From Marinospirillum sp035271045 (GTDB taxonomy: Bacteria > Pseudomonadota > Gammaproteobacteria > Pseudomonadales > Halomonadaceae), in NCBI RefSeq assembly GCF_035271045.1, contig NZ_DATESC010000001.1:1-64000 (forward strand): DNA of 64,000 nucleotides. Direction: 5' to 3'. The notes beneath the pieces were generated by a model. That model worked only from the letters and a program-made list of their open reading frames with translations, was not told the origin of the DNA and searched no databases. The translations under genes and the position numbers were made by a program. This document shows, in pieces, positions 27,268-35,911 of this stretch (position 1 is the stretch's first letter; the number at the start of each line of letters is the position of its first letter).

Positions 27268-28035
27268 ATGAAAATTAAACAGCAAACTTTTTTAATTACT
27301 GGTGGTGCATCAGGTTTGGGTGCTTCAACGGCTGAGTATTTGGTAGAGCGTGGCGCACACGTTGTTTTGGCTGACTTAAATGCTGATGCTGGCGCTACAT
27401 TGGTGGCTAAACTAGGCGCAGACAAAGCTGCTTTTAGCCGTTGCGATGTGACTTCTGCAAAAGAAGTGCAAGCGGCTGTTGACCTAGCGGTTAGCAAGTT
27501 TGGCGGTTTGTCTGGCGTTGTTAACTGTGCTGGCATTGTTGTTGTACAAAAATTATTAGACCGTGATTTAAACCCTGCCGATTTAGATGCGTTTGCGCGT
27601 GGCGTAAACATTAACTTGATTGGTAGTTTTAACGTGGCACGTTTAGCGGCTTCTGCTATGGCTAAACTGCCAGCGCAAGCCGATGGCGAGCGTGGCGTGA
27701 TTATTAACACTGCTTCCATTGCAGCGTTTGATGGTCAGGTTGGACAAGCCAGTTATGCTTCTTCCAAAGCTGGTGTGGTGAGTTTGGCCTTGCCTTTAGC
27801 CCGTGAATTAGCGCGGCATGGTATTCGTGTAATGACCATTGCCCCCGGTGTGTGCGGTACACCAATGATGCAAGGCATTCCAGAAGAAGCGCGTCAACAA
27901 CTTGAAGCCGGTGTGCCTTTTCCTAAACGTTTAGGTAAGCCAGAAGAATTTGCTTCTTTGGTTGCTCACATTATTGAAAACACTTATTTGAATGGCGAAG
28001 TTATCCGTATGGATGGCGCTATTCGCATGGTTTAA
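27268..28035 (+). CDS. SDR 3-hydroxyacyl-CoA dehydrogenase (HSD17B10-like)
   Basis: A 255-residue short-chain dehydrogenase. It shows the cofactor motif TGGASGLG at the N-terminus, an acidic residue after strand 2 (LADLNAD, NAD-preferring), NCAG, the catalytic NTAS and YASSK. It resembles the type II 3-hydroxyacyl-CoA dehydrogenases that oxidise 2-methyl-3-hydroxybutyryl-CoA and straight-chain 3-hydroxyacyl-CoAs. It sits between the ligase and the acyl-CoA dehydrogenase, 42 bases before the latter. Confidence 0.9.
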   Translation: MKIKQQTFLITGGASGLGASTAEYLVERGAHVVLADLNADAGATLVAKLGADKAAFSRCDVTSAKEVQAAVDLAVSKFGGLSGVVNCAGIVVVQKLLDRDLNPADLDAFARGVNINLIGSFNVARLAASAMAKLPAQADGERGVIINTASIAAFDGQVGQASYASSKAGVVSLALPLARELARHGIRVMTIAPGVCGTPMMQGIPEEARQQLEAGVPFPKRLGKPEEFASLVAHIIENTYLNGEVIRMDGAIRMV

Positions 28036-28077
28036 GCCGTAGGGTTTAAAGCATTTAAAAACCTACAGGTAACTGTT

Positions 28078-29229
28078 ATGAATTTTGAGCTGACTGAAGA
28101 ACAAGTAATGATTCAAGGCGCAGCCAAGCAATTTGCACAAGGGGTGTTAGCACCCCAAGCAGCAGCGCTGGATTTAACCTCTAACCCAGAAATAATGAAA
28201 AGTCACCTAAAGCAGCTGGCTGAACAAGGTTTTATGGGTGTAAATATTGCCGGCGAATACGGTGGTACTGAAGCAGGCACAATTGCTTTTTCTTTAGCTA
28301 TTACAGAATTAGCCCGTGCTTGTGCTTCTACCGCTGTGGCTGTTTCAGTGAGCAATATGGTGGCTGAACTTATTCAAGCGATTGGTAGCGATGCACAAAA
28401 AAATGATTACTTGCCTAGATTGTGTTCGGGTGAATTTGCAGCAGGCAGTTTTTGTTTAACCGAAACCGAAGCGGGTTCAGACCCAGCCGCTATGAAAACC
28501 CGTGCCGTAAAAGAAGCCGATGCTTGGGTGTTAAATGGTAGCAAGGTGTGGATTTCTACCGCTGCACTGGCGGGTGTGTTTGTTGTTTGGGCAGTCACCA
28601 ATCCCGATGCCCCCAAAGGCAAAGGCATTTCTTGTTTCTTGGTTAAGGGCGATACCGCAGGTATAACCGTTGCTAAGCCTGAAAAGAAAATGGGTCAAAA
28701 GGGTTCTGGCACGCACGAAGTGATATTTGAAAACTGCCGCATTCCTTTAGATGCTTTAATTGGCGAAGAAAACCAAGGCTTTAAAATTGCCGTTACTGAA
28801 TTGTGTGGCGGGCGTATTGGCATTGCTTCTTTGGCATTAGGCGTGGCTGGTGCAGCGTTAGACTATGCGCGTGACTATGTACAAGAGCGTAAACAGTTTG
28901 GTAAACCGCTGGCCGAATTTCAAGGTTTGCAGTGGATGTTGGTTGAAAATTACACCGAAATGGAAGCCGCACGTCTATTAATAATGCAAGCCGCAGCATT
29001 AAAAGACGCTGGTAAACCTTTTGCTGTACAAGCTTCAATGGCTAAGCTAATGGCGACCGAAAAAGGCAATAAAGCCTGTTATGATGCTTTGCAATTATTA
29101 GGCGCGAATGGTTATATGCAAGACTTCCCATTAGAACGCTATGCAAGGGATATAAGAGTTACCAGCATTTATGAAGGCACTAGTGAAATTCAAAAAGTAA
29201 TTATCGCAAGAAGCTTGTTTAGTCATTAA
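28078..29229 (+). CDS. Acyl-CoA dehydrogenase
   Basis: A 383-residue flavoprotein that makes the alpha-beta double bond in an acyl-CoA. Family motifs: FCLTETEAGSDPAAMKTRA, NGSKVWISTA, RKQFGKPLAEFQ and the C-terminal YEGTSEIQK with the catalytic-base Glu. It resembles short/branched-chain members. Electrons would pass to ETF, which is not in this window. An AGG site lies upstream and it ends at a clear hairpin. Confidence 0.93.
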   Translation: MNFELTEEQVMIQGAAKQFAQGVLAPQAAALDLTSNPEIMKSHLKQLAEQGFMGVNIAGEYGGTEAGTIAFSLAITELARACASTAVAVSVSNMVAELIQAIGSDAQKNDYLPRLCSGEFAAGSFCLTETEAGSDPAAMKTRAVKEADAWVLNGSKVWISTAALAGVFVVWAVTNPDAPKGKGISCFLVKGDTAGITVAKPEKKMGQKGSGTHEVIFENCRIPLDALIGEENQGFKIAVTELCGGRIGIASLALGVAGAALDYARDYVQERKQFGKPLAEFQGLQWMLVENYTEMEAARLLIMQAAALKDAGKPFAVQASMAKLMATEKGNKACYDALQLLGANGYMQDFPLERYARDIRVTSIYEGTSEIQKVIIARSLFSH

Positions 29230-29243
29230 CGCGGCTCAAAAAT

Positions 29244-29302
29244 CGCCACGCTAAGTATTCGATTAGCGTGGCGGTGTTATGCTTTAGGACTAATCCTTTT
29301 TT
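29244..29302 (+). terminator. Terminator behind the acyl-CoA dehydrogenase
   Basis: An 11-bp perfect stem (CGCCACGCTAA at 29244-29254, TTAGCGTGGCG at 29263-29273) is followed by a four-bp mini hairpin (AGGA-CTAA-TCCT, 29286-29297) and a T run. Together they should end the transcript before the GST gene. Confidence 0.6.
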
Positions 29303-29316
29303 AAATCGGATAACCT

Positions 29317-29985
29317 ATGATTGCTTCATTGCATCGCCTCTACTCTTTTCGGCGCTGTCCTTATGCCATGCGTGCACGGTTGGGGATTTTATTTGCCGGT
29401 TTACAGGTAGAATTACGTGAAATAAGCCTTAAAAATAAGCCTAGCCAAATGTTGGCGATTAGCCCAAAAGGTACTGTGCCTGTTTTGCAGCTTATTGATG
29501 GTCGGGTGATTGAAGAAAGTCAGGGCATTATGTTGTGGGCGCTACAGCAGCAAGATCCGCAAGGTTTACTGGATACAAGCGTGTTGCAGCAGGCGAAGGC
29601 TTTGATTGAAAAAAATGATAATGCGTTCAAGCCTTGGTTAGATCGTTATAAATACGCTGATCGCCACCTTGAAATGACGCAACTTGAATATCGCCAAGGC
29701 GGTGAGGTTTTTTTACAGGCGTTAGAAGCGTTGCTAGCTAATAAGCCTTTCTTGCTGGGCAGTAAGGCGAGTGTTGCTGACATTGGTATTATGCCTTTTA
29801 TTCGCCAATTTGCGTCTGTGGATAAGGGTGTTTTTTATAATCTACCCTACCCAAACCTGCAGCAGTGGCTAGAGAACTGGTTAGAACACCCACTTTTTTT
29901 GCAAGCCATGACCAAATTTACGCCGTGGCTAGCAGGCGATAGTACCGTGACTTTTCCACTATCAAAAGATCTCAATTTTACCTGA
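29317..29985 (+). CDS. Glutathione S-transferase family protein
   Basis: A 222-residue protein with an N-terminal thioredoxin-like domain (RRCPYAMRARL, then PKGTVPVLQL and EESQGIM, the GSH-binding region) and a helical C-terminal domain. The CPYA motif suggests glutaredoxin-like, Cys-type chemistry. The substrate is unknown. Its 3' end overlaps that of the convergent diguanylate cyclase by 24 bases. Confidence 0.85.
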   Translation: MIASLHRLYSFRRCPYAMRARLGILFAGLQVELREISLKNKPSQMLAISPKGTVPVLQLIDGRVIEESQGIMLWALQQQDPQGLLDTSVLQQAKALIEKNDNAFKPWLDRYKYADRHLEMTQLEYRQGGEVFLQALEALLANKPFLLGSKASVADIGIMPFIRQFASVDKGVFYNLPYPNLQQWLENWLEHPLFLQAMTKFTPWLAGDSTVTFPLSKDLNFT

Positions 29986-30984
29986 TGGCGTTGTAACTGG
30001 TTTAATTAGCTCACTGTTAACTAATTCTTGATAAAATTCAACTTGATTCTTACCGTGTTCCTTGACGTGGTAAAGCGCTTGATCGGCTTGATCAAATAAA
30101 GCAGTAGCCAATGTTCCTGTTTGCAGTTGTACAACCCCAATGCTTACTGTTACGCGCCCTATTTGTGGAAAATTATACACTTCTATGGTTTGACGCAAGC
30201 GCTCGAAAACAAAGTGAGCATTGTCCAAGTTTTGACATTTTGTAATAACAACAAACTCTTCTCCACCAAACCGATAAAGTTGATCGTTAGTACGAAAACA
30301 GGATTTCATCAGGCGAGCCAGTAAAATAAGGACTTCATCGCCATACACATGACCAAAAGTGTCATTAACTCGCTTAAAGTCATCAATGTCAATCACTGCC
30401 ATCCAATAACCATTAGACTCCGTTGGCGTTGTGGCACGCTGGTTATTTGATTTTGATTGGCATGAGTGTTCTTCGTTGATGTGCTGAAAGTTTTTTTCAA
30501 AAGTTTTTCGATTTAAAAGCCCCGTTAGTTGATCGGTCTGAACATCTTCGATTAATAAGCAAAAGTTGCGATAGATGGCCAAAAAATCCCCAGTTAAATT
30601 AATATCATCGGCTGATAAAGCATTAGCGCTTTTTAAAATAAAGCAACAGTTCATATCAAATAAATTCAGTACAGGAAAAATAGATATATACCCATTTTTT
30701 TGGGGTGTTACAGCGGTTAAGTATTTTTTATTTAACGCATCAATAATTAACGCCTGAGTATTGTTACACAGCTGTGTAGGATCATCATTTTTTAGCAAAT
30801 TAGCATCTGGATCATAACGCAGCAAAAATAATGGCTGATTATTCATATTCAGTTTAACCAGTAACAGACTGTCTGGCTTAAAAAGTGTTTGTAGCGTTTT
30901 TAGTAAAGTTAATTCCAGCAGCCGCGTATCTTTAAAAGCAGTGATCTGGGCAAGGTGCTCCATTAATTGGTAGCCACTGTTCAT
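29962..30984 (-). CDS. GGDEF diguanylate cyclase
   Basis: A 340-residue soluble protein. The C-terminal 170 residues form a GGDEF domain with an intact active site (GGEEF, 240-244) and an inhibitory-site RxxD (RTND) five residues ahead of RFGGEEF spacing, so c-di-GMP synthesis with product inhibition is expected. The N-terminal 160 residues have a GAF-like feel but no sure family. It is transcribed alone from an AT-rich upstream region. Confidence 0.9.
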   Translation of the reverse strand: MNSGYQLMEHLAQITAFKDTRLLELTLLKTLQTLFKPDSLLLVKLNMNNQPLFLLRYDPDANLLKNDDPTQLCNNTQALIIDALNKKYLTAVTPQKNGYISIFPVLNLFDMNCCFILKSANALSADDINLTGDFLAIYRNFCLLIEDVQTDQLTGLLNRKTFEKNFQHINEEHSCQSKSNNQRATTPTESNGYWMAVIDIDDFKRVNDTFGHVYGDEVLILLARLMKSCFRTNDQLYRFGGEEFVVITKCQNLDNAHFVFERLRQTIEVYNFPQIGRVTVSIGVVQLQTGTLATALFDQADQALYHVKEHGKNQVEFYQELVNSELIKPVTTPSGKIEIF

Positions 30985-31088
30985 AAATAGAATCTCTATT
31001 AGTTTTTAAAAATAAATTAAGTGTATTTTAATAAAATATTGAGCAATTTAAGTTAAATTGATTCGACTTTTATGATGTAAGCCAGTGC

Positions 31089-32390
31089 TCAACGTCCTAC
31101 CCCAAAGTAGGTGAAGCCTAATGAGCGAATATATGTAGGGTCATAAATATTACGACCATCTAAAATAACCGGCTGTTTTAAAGTAGCTTTAATTTGTTCG
31201 AAATCAGGTGTCCAATAGTTTTTCCACTCGGTTACTAACAACAAAGCATCGGCTTCTTTTAAAGCCTCGTAAGGGGTTTCGCAAAGTTCTAGATCTTCAC
31301 GCTCTCCTGCCCATTCAAGCAAAGCTGGCAAGGCTTTTGGGTCATGGATTTTTATTTTAGCACCCTGCGCCCATAAAGCTTGTAATAAGCGCAGCACTGG
31401 CGCGTTATCTATTCTATCGCTGCCAGGTTTAAACGCAGCGCCCCAAATTGCAAAAGTTCTACCTTTAAGGTTCGTATTAAAATAATGCCATAATTTACGG
31501 AATAATAACTCTTTTTGACGCTCGTTAATGGCTAAAACTTCTTCTAATAAATCTGAACCTACGCCACTGGATTCTAGTGAATGTGCCAAGCTCATGACAT
31601 CACGTGAAAAACTTAATCCACCAAAGCCACAGCCGGGGTAAAGGTATTGTTCACCAATGCGCGGGTCTGCTCCCACACCTTGGCGCACGCGTTCAATGTC
31701 AACTTGTAAAGAGTCAGCAAGGTTAGCCATATCGTTCATAAAGCTTAGTCGCGTTGCCAGCATTCCGGTAATGGCTAATTTGGTGAATTCAGCTTCACGC
31801 GGGGTCATTACCATTAAATTATCGCGGCGGCGGTTAAACGGGCGCAGAATCTCTCTTACTTCAGCTTCAGCCCAATCATTAGCACAACCTAGCAATAAGT
31901 GATTAGGGCGCGTAAACCCTGCAATGGCACTACCTTCTTGCATTAAATCGGGCAGGCTAACGGCAACACGGTTAGTGGTTGAGCCATCATTTTTTTGTAG
32001 GCTAGTAGTACGCAGCAAAGCTTCTAGGTATTCGGTTGTACCCACCGGAAAAGTGCTTTGGTTAATTAGCAATACATCGGCTTTAGGGTAGGTTGCTAAC
32101 TTTTTAATTAGCATTACCGCCTCATCTTGCTGATTGGGTGCCATTGCTAAAAAAATACGCTGCGTGGTGGCTGTGGGTGCGTAGTTTAAAGAGATTTTTA
32201 ATCGCCCAGCGGTTATTTGTTCTAAAATGAATTCGTCTAAACCGGGTTCACGCCACAAAGAATGCCCTTTTTGTAGTGCATGAAAATGCATCGGCTGGTC
32301 AATGTAAAGCAGCACTTCATTGCCTGTGGACGCCAACGCAGCGGCGGTTACTTGAGCGCAAAGGCTAGAACCTGCAACAACTAATTGCAT
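31089..32390 (-). CDS. UDP-glucose 6-dehydrogenase homologue, probably inactive or altered
   Basis: A 433-residue protein with the overall plan of nucleotide-sugar dehydrogenases, beginning 3 bases after galU, the usual place for ugd. Key residues are changed: the N-terminal GxGxxG reads GSSLCA (7-12); the catalytic Cys in GGSCFPKD is Ser260 (GGLSFSRD); and the active-site Asn after the conserved Lys (FTKLAITG) reads Thr. The frame is open throughout, with PVGTTE and FKPGSDRI retained, so it looks selected, not decaying. It may be a regulatory or different-activity paralogue. Confidence 0.8.
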   Translation of the reverse strand: MQLVVAGSSLCAQVTAAALASTGNEVLLYIDQPMHFHALQKGHSLWREPGLDEFILEQITAGRLKISLNYAPTATTQRIFLAMAPNQQDEAVMLIKKLATYPKADVLLINQSTFPVGTTEYLEALLRTTSLQKNDGSTTNRVAVSLPDLMQEGSAIAGFTRPNHLLLGCANDWAEAEVREILRPFNRRRDNLMVMTPREAEFTKLAITGMLATRLSFMNDMANLADSLQVDIERVRQGVGADPRIGEQYLYPGCGFGGLSFSRDVMSLAHSLESSGVGSDLLEEVLAINERQKELLFRKLWHYFNTNLKGRTFAIWGAAFKPGSDRIDNAPVLRLLQALWAQGAKIKIHDPKALPALLEWAGEREDLELCETPYEALKEADALLLVTEWKNYWTPDFEQIKATLKQPVILDGRNIYDPTYIRSLGFTYFGVGR

Positions 32391-32393
32391 CGC

Positions 32394-33314
32394 TTATGCC
32401 TCCGGCAAATTATTAATTAATGCACGAAAATCCTCTTTAACTTCTGGGTGGCGTAGTGCATGAATCAGCGTTGCGTGTAAATAACCTAGCTTGCTACCAC
32501 AGTCATAAGTTTGACCTTGCATACGGTAGGCTTCAGCACCACTTTCTTGTAGTAGCGTATCTAATGCATCGGTTAACTGAATTTCATTGCCAGCACCTAC
32601 TTTGGTTTTTGCTAGCAGTTCAAAAATACGCGGTGGCAATACATAGCGCCCAACAATGGCTAAATTAGACGGCGCTTGGTCAATGGTTGGCTTTTCAATC
32701 ATGGCTTTAATTGGCTTACTTTCCCCTGCGGCTAAGTTTGTGGCTTTTTTATCATTGGCTTCTTTTAATACCACAATACCGTATTGGTCAACGTTTTCTT
32801 GTGGCACCGCATCGACTAAAATTTGTGTTAAACCTGTTTTTGTAAAGCGCTGACTCATACAGGCTAGGTCAGTTTTTGGCTGTCCCAAGCTATTTATTAA
32901 GCCAAAGTTATCAACTAAAACATCAGGTAAGAGTACCGCAAAAGGCTCGTTACCAATAACCTCACGCGCACATAAAATGGCATGACCTAACCCTAAAGCA
33001 CGGCCTTGACGAATGCTAATGACCCGAATACCTTCAGGTAAAATGCTACGCAGTTGTTTTAATAATGCCGTTTTACCGCGCAGTTCAAGTTCATTTTCTA
33101 ATTCATAATGTACATCAAAGTGGTCTTCAATGGCTTTTTTAGCACCATGCGTTACCAATATGATTTCAGTAATACCTGCAGCAATGGCTTCTTCAACAAC
33201 GTGCTGAATAACCGGCTTATCTACGAGTGTCAGCATTTCTTTAGGAATTGCTTTGCTTGCAGGTAAAAAACGTGTACCTAAGCCAGCGACAGGTAATACT
33301 GCTTTGCGAATCAT
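32394..33314 (-). CDS. galU: UTP-glucose-1-phosphate uridylyltransferase
   Basis: A 306-residue nucleotidyltransferase making UDP-glucose from UTP and glucose 1-phosphate. It opens with AVLPVAGLGTRFLPASKAIP and KEMLTLVDKPVIQ, the nucleotide-binding signature, and has a RQGRALGLGHAIL segment and an IEKP sequence typical of GalU. GGAG lies eight bases before the ATG. It is cotranscribed with the downstream ugd-like gene. Confidence 0.95.
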   Translation of the reverse strand: MIRKAVLPVAGLGTRFLPASKAIPKEMLTLVDKPVIQHVVEEAIAAGITEIILVTHGAKKAIEDHFDVHYELENELELRGKTALLKQLRSILPEGIRVISIRQGRALGLGHAILCAREVIGNEPFAVLLPDVLVDNFGLINSLGQPKTDLACMSQRFTKTGLTQILVDAVPQENVDQYGIVVLKEANDKKATNLAAGESKPIKAMIEKPTIDQAPSNLAIVGRYVLPPRIFELLAKTKVGAGNEIQLTDALDTLLQESGAEAYRMQGQTYDCGSKLGYLHATLIHALRHPEVKEDFRALINNLPEA

Positions 33315-33448
33315 TAGGTAACTCCAAGATGAACAAAATGTGTATTTAATTGTATCTTAAATGTATCAAGCAGGCGTATGCAAAAAACGGCTTAGTGGCA
33401 CATTATCCCTCGGTCATTTGTAGCAATATGTTAAGCTATGTGTGAACA

Positions 33449-33478
33449 TTTATGAGAACAGTTTTTATGAGAATAGTT
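33449..33478. repeat. 15-bp tandem repeat, two copies
   Basis: TTTATGAGAACAGTT and TTTATGAGAATAGTT lie head to tail at 33449-33463 and 33464-33478, one mismatch, 31 bases before the HD-GYP start codon. Function unknown. Confidence 0.75.
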
Positions 33479-33508
33479 GTTAGCCTTGAACTGAGTGTGT
33501 AGAACTAG

Positions 33509-34627
33509 ATGGATCAAAAGCCCAATTATCAAAAAATTGCTATCCATGATCTAACTGAGCGTATGTGGATTTGCCGTTTGGACAGCGATACGACTGAGCA
33601 ACCCTTTGAAACACGTGGCTTTTATTTTGCTAGCCTTCAACAATTACAGGTTTTAGCGCCAGATTGCCGTTACGTTTATATAGATGCCAACCATAAAGAT
33701 ACTCGTAAACTCTATTTAAATATTCGCATTCAAATGGAAACTGTATTTGCTGACTTGCGTATGGGTAAAGTGTTAGCGCACAAACGCATACGCCAGGTGC
33801 TAAACGAGTTAATGGCGGCGGTGCTGCACGATAATAAAAGCATGGTTTACCTTGCCATGCTGCGTGAACACCAAGATGATTTAGTAACCAAAGCGGTTAC
33901 TGTTGCAGTGTTAAGCCTTGCGTTTGCCAAACACCTTGCATTAAAACAAACCGATCTAATACCTTTAGGTATGGGCGCACTTTTACACCCGATTGGCTTA
34001 TTAAAAGTACCTAACGAAATTCTTAGTAAAACCGCACCACTTTCGGCTGAAGAATTAGTGTTAGTACGCCAATACCCAGACAAAGGCTATCAGTTTTTAT
34101 TAGAACAACAAGGGTTTGAAGCCGCAACACTTGACATTGTTTTGCACCACCAAGAAAGAATTAACGGCAGCGGCTATCCCAATCAGCTTAAAGGCAAAGA
34201 AATTAGTTTTTTAGCGAGAATAGTTGCCATTACCTCGGTTTATGAAGCTTTAACGCGTCATCGTAATGACCGCCAAGCCTTATCGCCTGCTAAGGCATTA
34301 AGCCAGCTTTACCGTTGGCGCTTTGAAAACTTTGATAATCGGTTAGTAGAGAAATTTATTCAAAGCTTGGGCGTTTATCCACCTGGCTGTTTAGTCGAGC
34401 TTAATACTGGCGCTTTAGCGGTGGTGTATGCCACTCACCCTAACCAGCGTCTGAATCCTAAAGTTCGCCTGCTAACCTCGGCAAATCTTGAACCACTTGA
34501 AATCCAGCAAGCTTTAGATTTATCTGAAACCCAGCAAGTTAATATTGTTAAAGCACTTGATCCCAAAGAACCACGTTTTGCTAAATTGCTTGAAAAAATC
34601 TTAAAAGAGCAGCAAATCTTATTTTAA
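33509..34627 (+). CDS. HD-GYP domain protein with degenerate active site
   Basis: A 372-residue protein with an N-terminal region like DUF3391 and an HD-GYP domain at about 120-290. The metal-binding HD is H160-P161 and the following Lys is Leu (HDIGK reads HPIGL). The GYP part is HHQERINGSGYP (213-224), where one His of the usual pair and the Asp are changed. Hydrolysis of c-di-GMP is unlikely; it may act as a binding or scaffold protein. No clear Shine-Dalgarno precedes the ATG. It is divergent from galU. Confidence 0.83.
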   Translation: MDQKPNYQKIAIHDLTERMWICRLDSDTTEQPFETRGFYFASLQQLQVLAPDCRYVYIDANHKDTRKLYLNIRIQMETVFADLRMGKVLAHKRIRQVLNELMAAVLHDNKSMVYLAMLREHQDDLVTKAVTVAVLSLAFAKHLALKQTDLIPLGMGALLHPIGLLKVPNEILSKTAPLSAEELVLVRQYPDKGYQFLLEQQGFEAATLDIVLHHQERINGSGYPNQLKGKEISFLARIVAITSVYEALTRHRNDRQALSPAKALSQLYRWRFENFDNRLVEKFIQSLGVYPPGCLVELNTGALAVVYATHPNQRLNPKVRLLTSANLEPLEIQQALDLSETQQVNIVKALDPKEPRFAKLLEKILKEQQILF

Positions 34628-34708
34628 TTACAATTTTTCTAATCCTATTCATCCGTAGTCATTGGTTGGTACTTACTTACATTTACGGAAAAAGTATCAA
34701 TGAAGCGG

Positions 34709-34714
34709 TATAAT
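34709..34714 (+). promoter_or_regulatory. -10 box of the esterase-ychJ-rsuA operon
   Basis: A perfect TATAAT 33 bases before the esterase ATG. No good -35 is seen at 16-18 bases, so only the -10 is called. Confidence 0.4.
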
Positions 34715-34747
34715 AAAAATAACGATTACTAAACTGTTGGAGGATAC

Positions 34748-35419
34748 ATGACTGAATTAAAAACCTTGCAAATTGATACCGGCCAAGCGCCAAACTACTC
34801 TATTATTTGGCTGCATGGTTTAGGGGCTAACGGTCACGATTTTGAATCCATTGTACCCGAATTTGCTTTTGCTAAAGAAATCCCTGTCCGCTTTATCTTC
34901 CCTCATGCACCTGAACTAGCCGTCACTATTAACGGCGGTATGTTGATGCCTGCTTGGTACGATATTTTAACCCTGGACATTGATCGTAAAGTCGATACTG
35001 ACCAATTAAGAAAATCGGCACAGCAAGTGGCGCAGTTAATTGAAGTCGAGATTGCCAGAGGTGTACCCAGTGAAAACATCATTATTGGTGGTTTTTCACA
35101 AGGCGGTGCCGTTGCTTATGAGTTAGCGCTTAGTTATACCAAGCCTTTAGGTGGATTATTTGCTTTATCAACTTATTTTGCTACGGCTGACACGATTACA
35201 CTAAGCGAAGCTAACCGCAATCTTCCTATTTTTGTTGCTCACGGTAGTTTTGATCCCGTTGTTGTACCAGCCTTGGGCACAACAGCAGTTAAACACTTAC
35301 AAGCAATGGGTTATCAACCAGAATTCCAAAGCTATGCAATGGAGCACAGCCTTTGCTTAGAAGAAGTTCGTGATATGGCTGTTTTTTTAGCAAAGTTACT
35401 TGCTATGCACGCTAAATAA
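34748..35419 (+). CDS. Alpha/beta hydrolase, carboxylesterase/phospholipase family
   Basis: A 223-residue cytoplasmic serine esterase. The triad is visible: Ser in GGFSQGGAV, Asp in GSFDPVVVP and His in YAMEHSLC. The N-terminus IIWLHGLGANGHDFES carries the oxyanion-hole region. It hydrolyses short acyl esters or thioesters; the natural substrate is unknown. A strong GGAGG six bases before the ATG makes the start secure. It heads a tight operon with ychJ (3 bases) and rsuA. Confidence 0.9.
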   Translation: MTELKTLQIDTGQAPNYSIIWLHGLGANGHDFESIVPEFAFAKEIPVRFIFPHAPELAVTINGGMLMPAWYDILTLDIDRKVDTDQLRKSAQQVAQLIEVEIARGVPSENIIIGGFSQGGAVAYELALSYTKPLGGLFALSTYFATADTITLSEANRNLPIFVAHGSFDPVVVPALGTTAVKHLQAMGYQPEFQSYAMEHSLCLEEVRDMAVFLAKLLAMHAK

Positions 35420-35422
35420 CGT

Positions 35423-35896
35423 ATGTCTAACGCCCTTACTTCTGACCCAATAACGCCTTCTTTGTGCGCTTGTGGTAGCCAAAAAAGCTATACGGATTGC
35501 TGTCAGCGTTACCATCAAGGCGAAGCAGCACCCACGCCTGAAACCTTGATGCGTTCACGCTTTACGGCGTTTGTGTTAAAGCTTGACGCTTATTTATACG
35601 CCAGTTGGCACAGCAGTACACAACCAAAAATACTGGATTTAAGTGACTCGCCTGATTGGGTATCGCTGCGTATTTTAGACAGCGGTAGTAAGGGTGATAA
35701 TGGCTATGTGCATTTTCAAGCGATTTATCGGCTAAATTCAGGCTGGGGTTATTTACAAGAAATATCAGCCTTTGTGAAGGAACGTGAGCGCTGGTATTAC
35801 TTAAAAGGTGAACCTAAAGAAGGCATTTTAAAACCCCAGCGCAATGCGCCATGCCCTTGTGGTAGTGGCAAAAAATTTAAAACTTGTTGCAGCTAG
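35423..35896 (+). CDS. ychJ: YchJ family protein with two SEC-C motifs
   Basis: A 157-residue protein with Cys-rich zinc-binding SEC-C motifs at both ends: CACGSQKSYTDCC at about 14-26 and CPCGSGKKFKTCC at the C-terminus. The centre (TLMRSRFTAFVL, then YASWH) is the YchJ/UPF0225 NTF2-like core. No function is established. It is coded between an esterase and a pseudouridine synthase. Confidence 0.88.
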   Translation: MSNALTSDPITPSLCACGSQKSYTDCCQRYHQGEAAPTPETLMRSRFTAFVLKLDAYLYASWHSSTQPKILDLSDSPDWVSLRILDSGSKGDNGYVHFQAIYRLNSGWGYLQEISAFVKERERWYYLKGEPKEGILKPQRNAPCPCGSGKKFKTCCS

Positions 35897-35911
35897 GTTT
35901 GCTTTTTCTTA

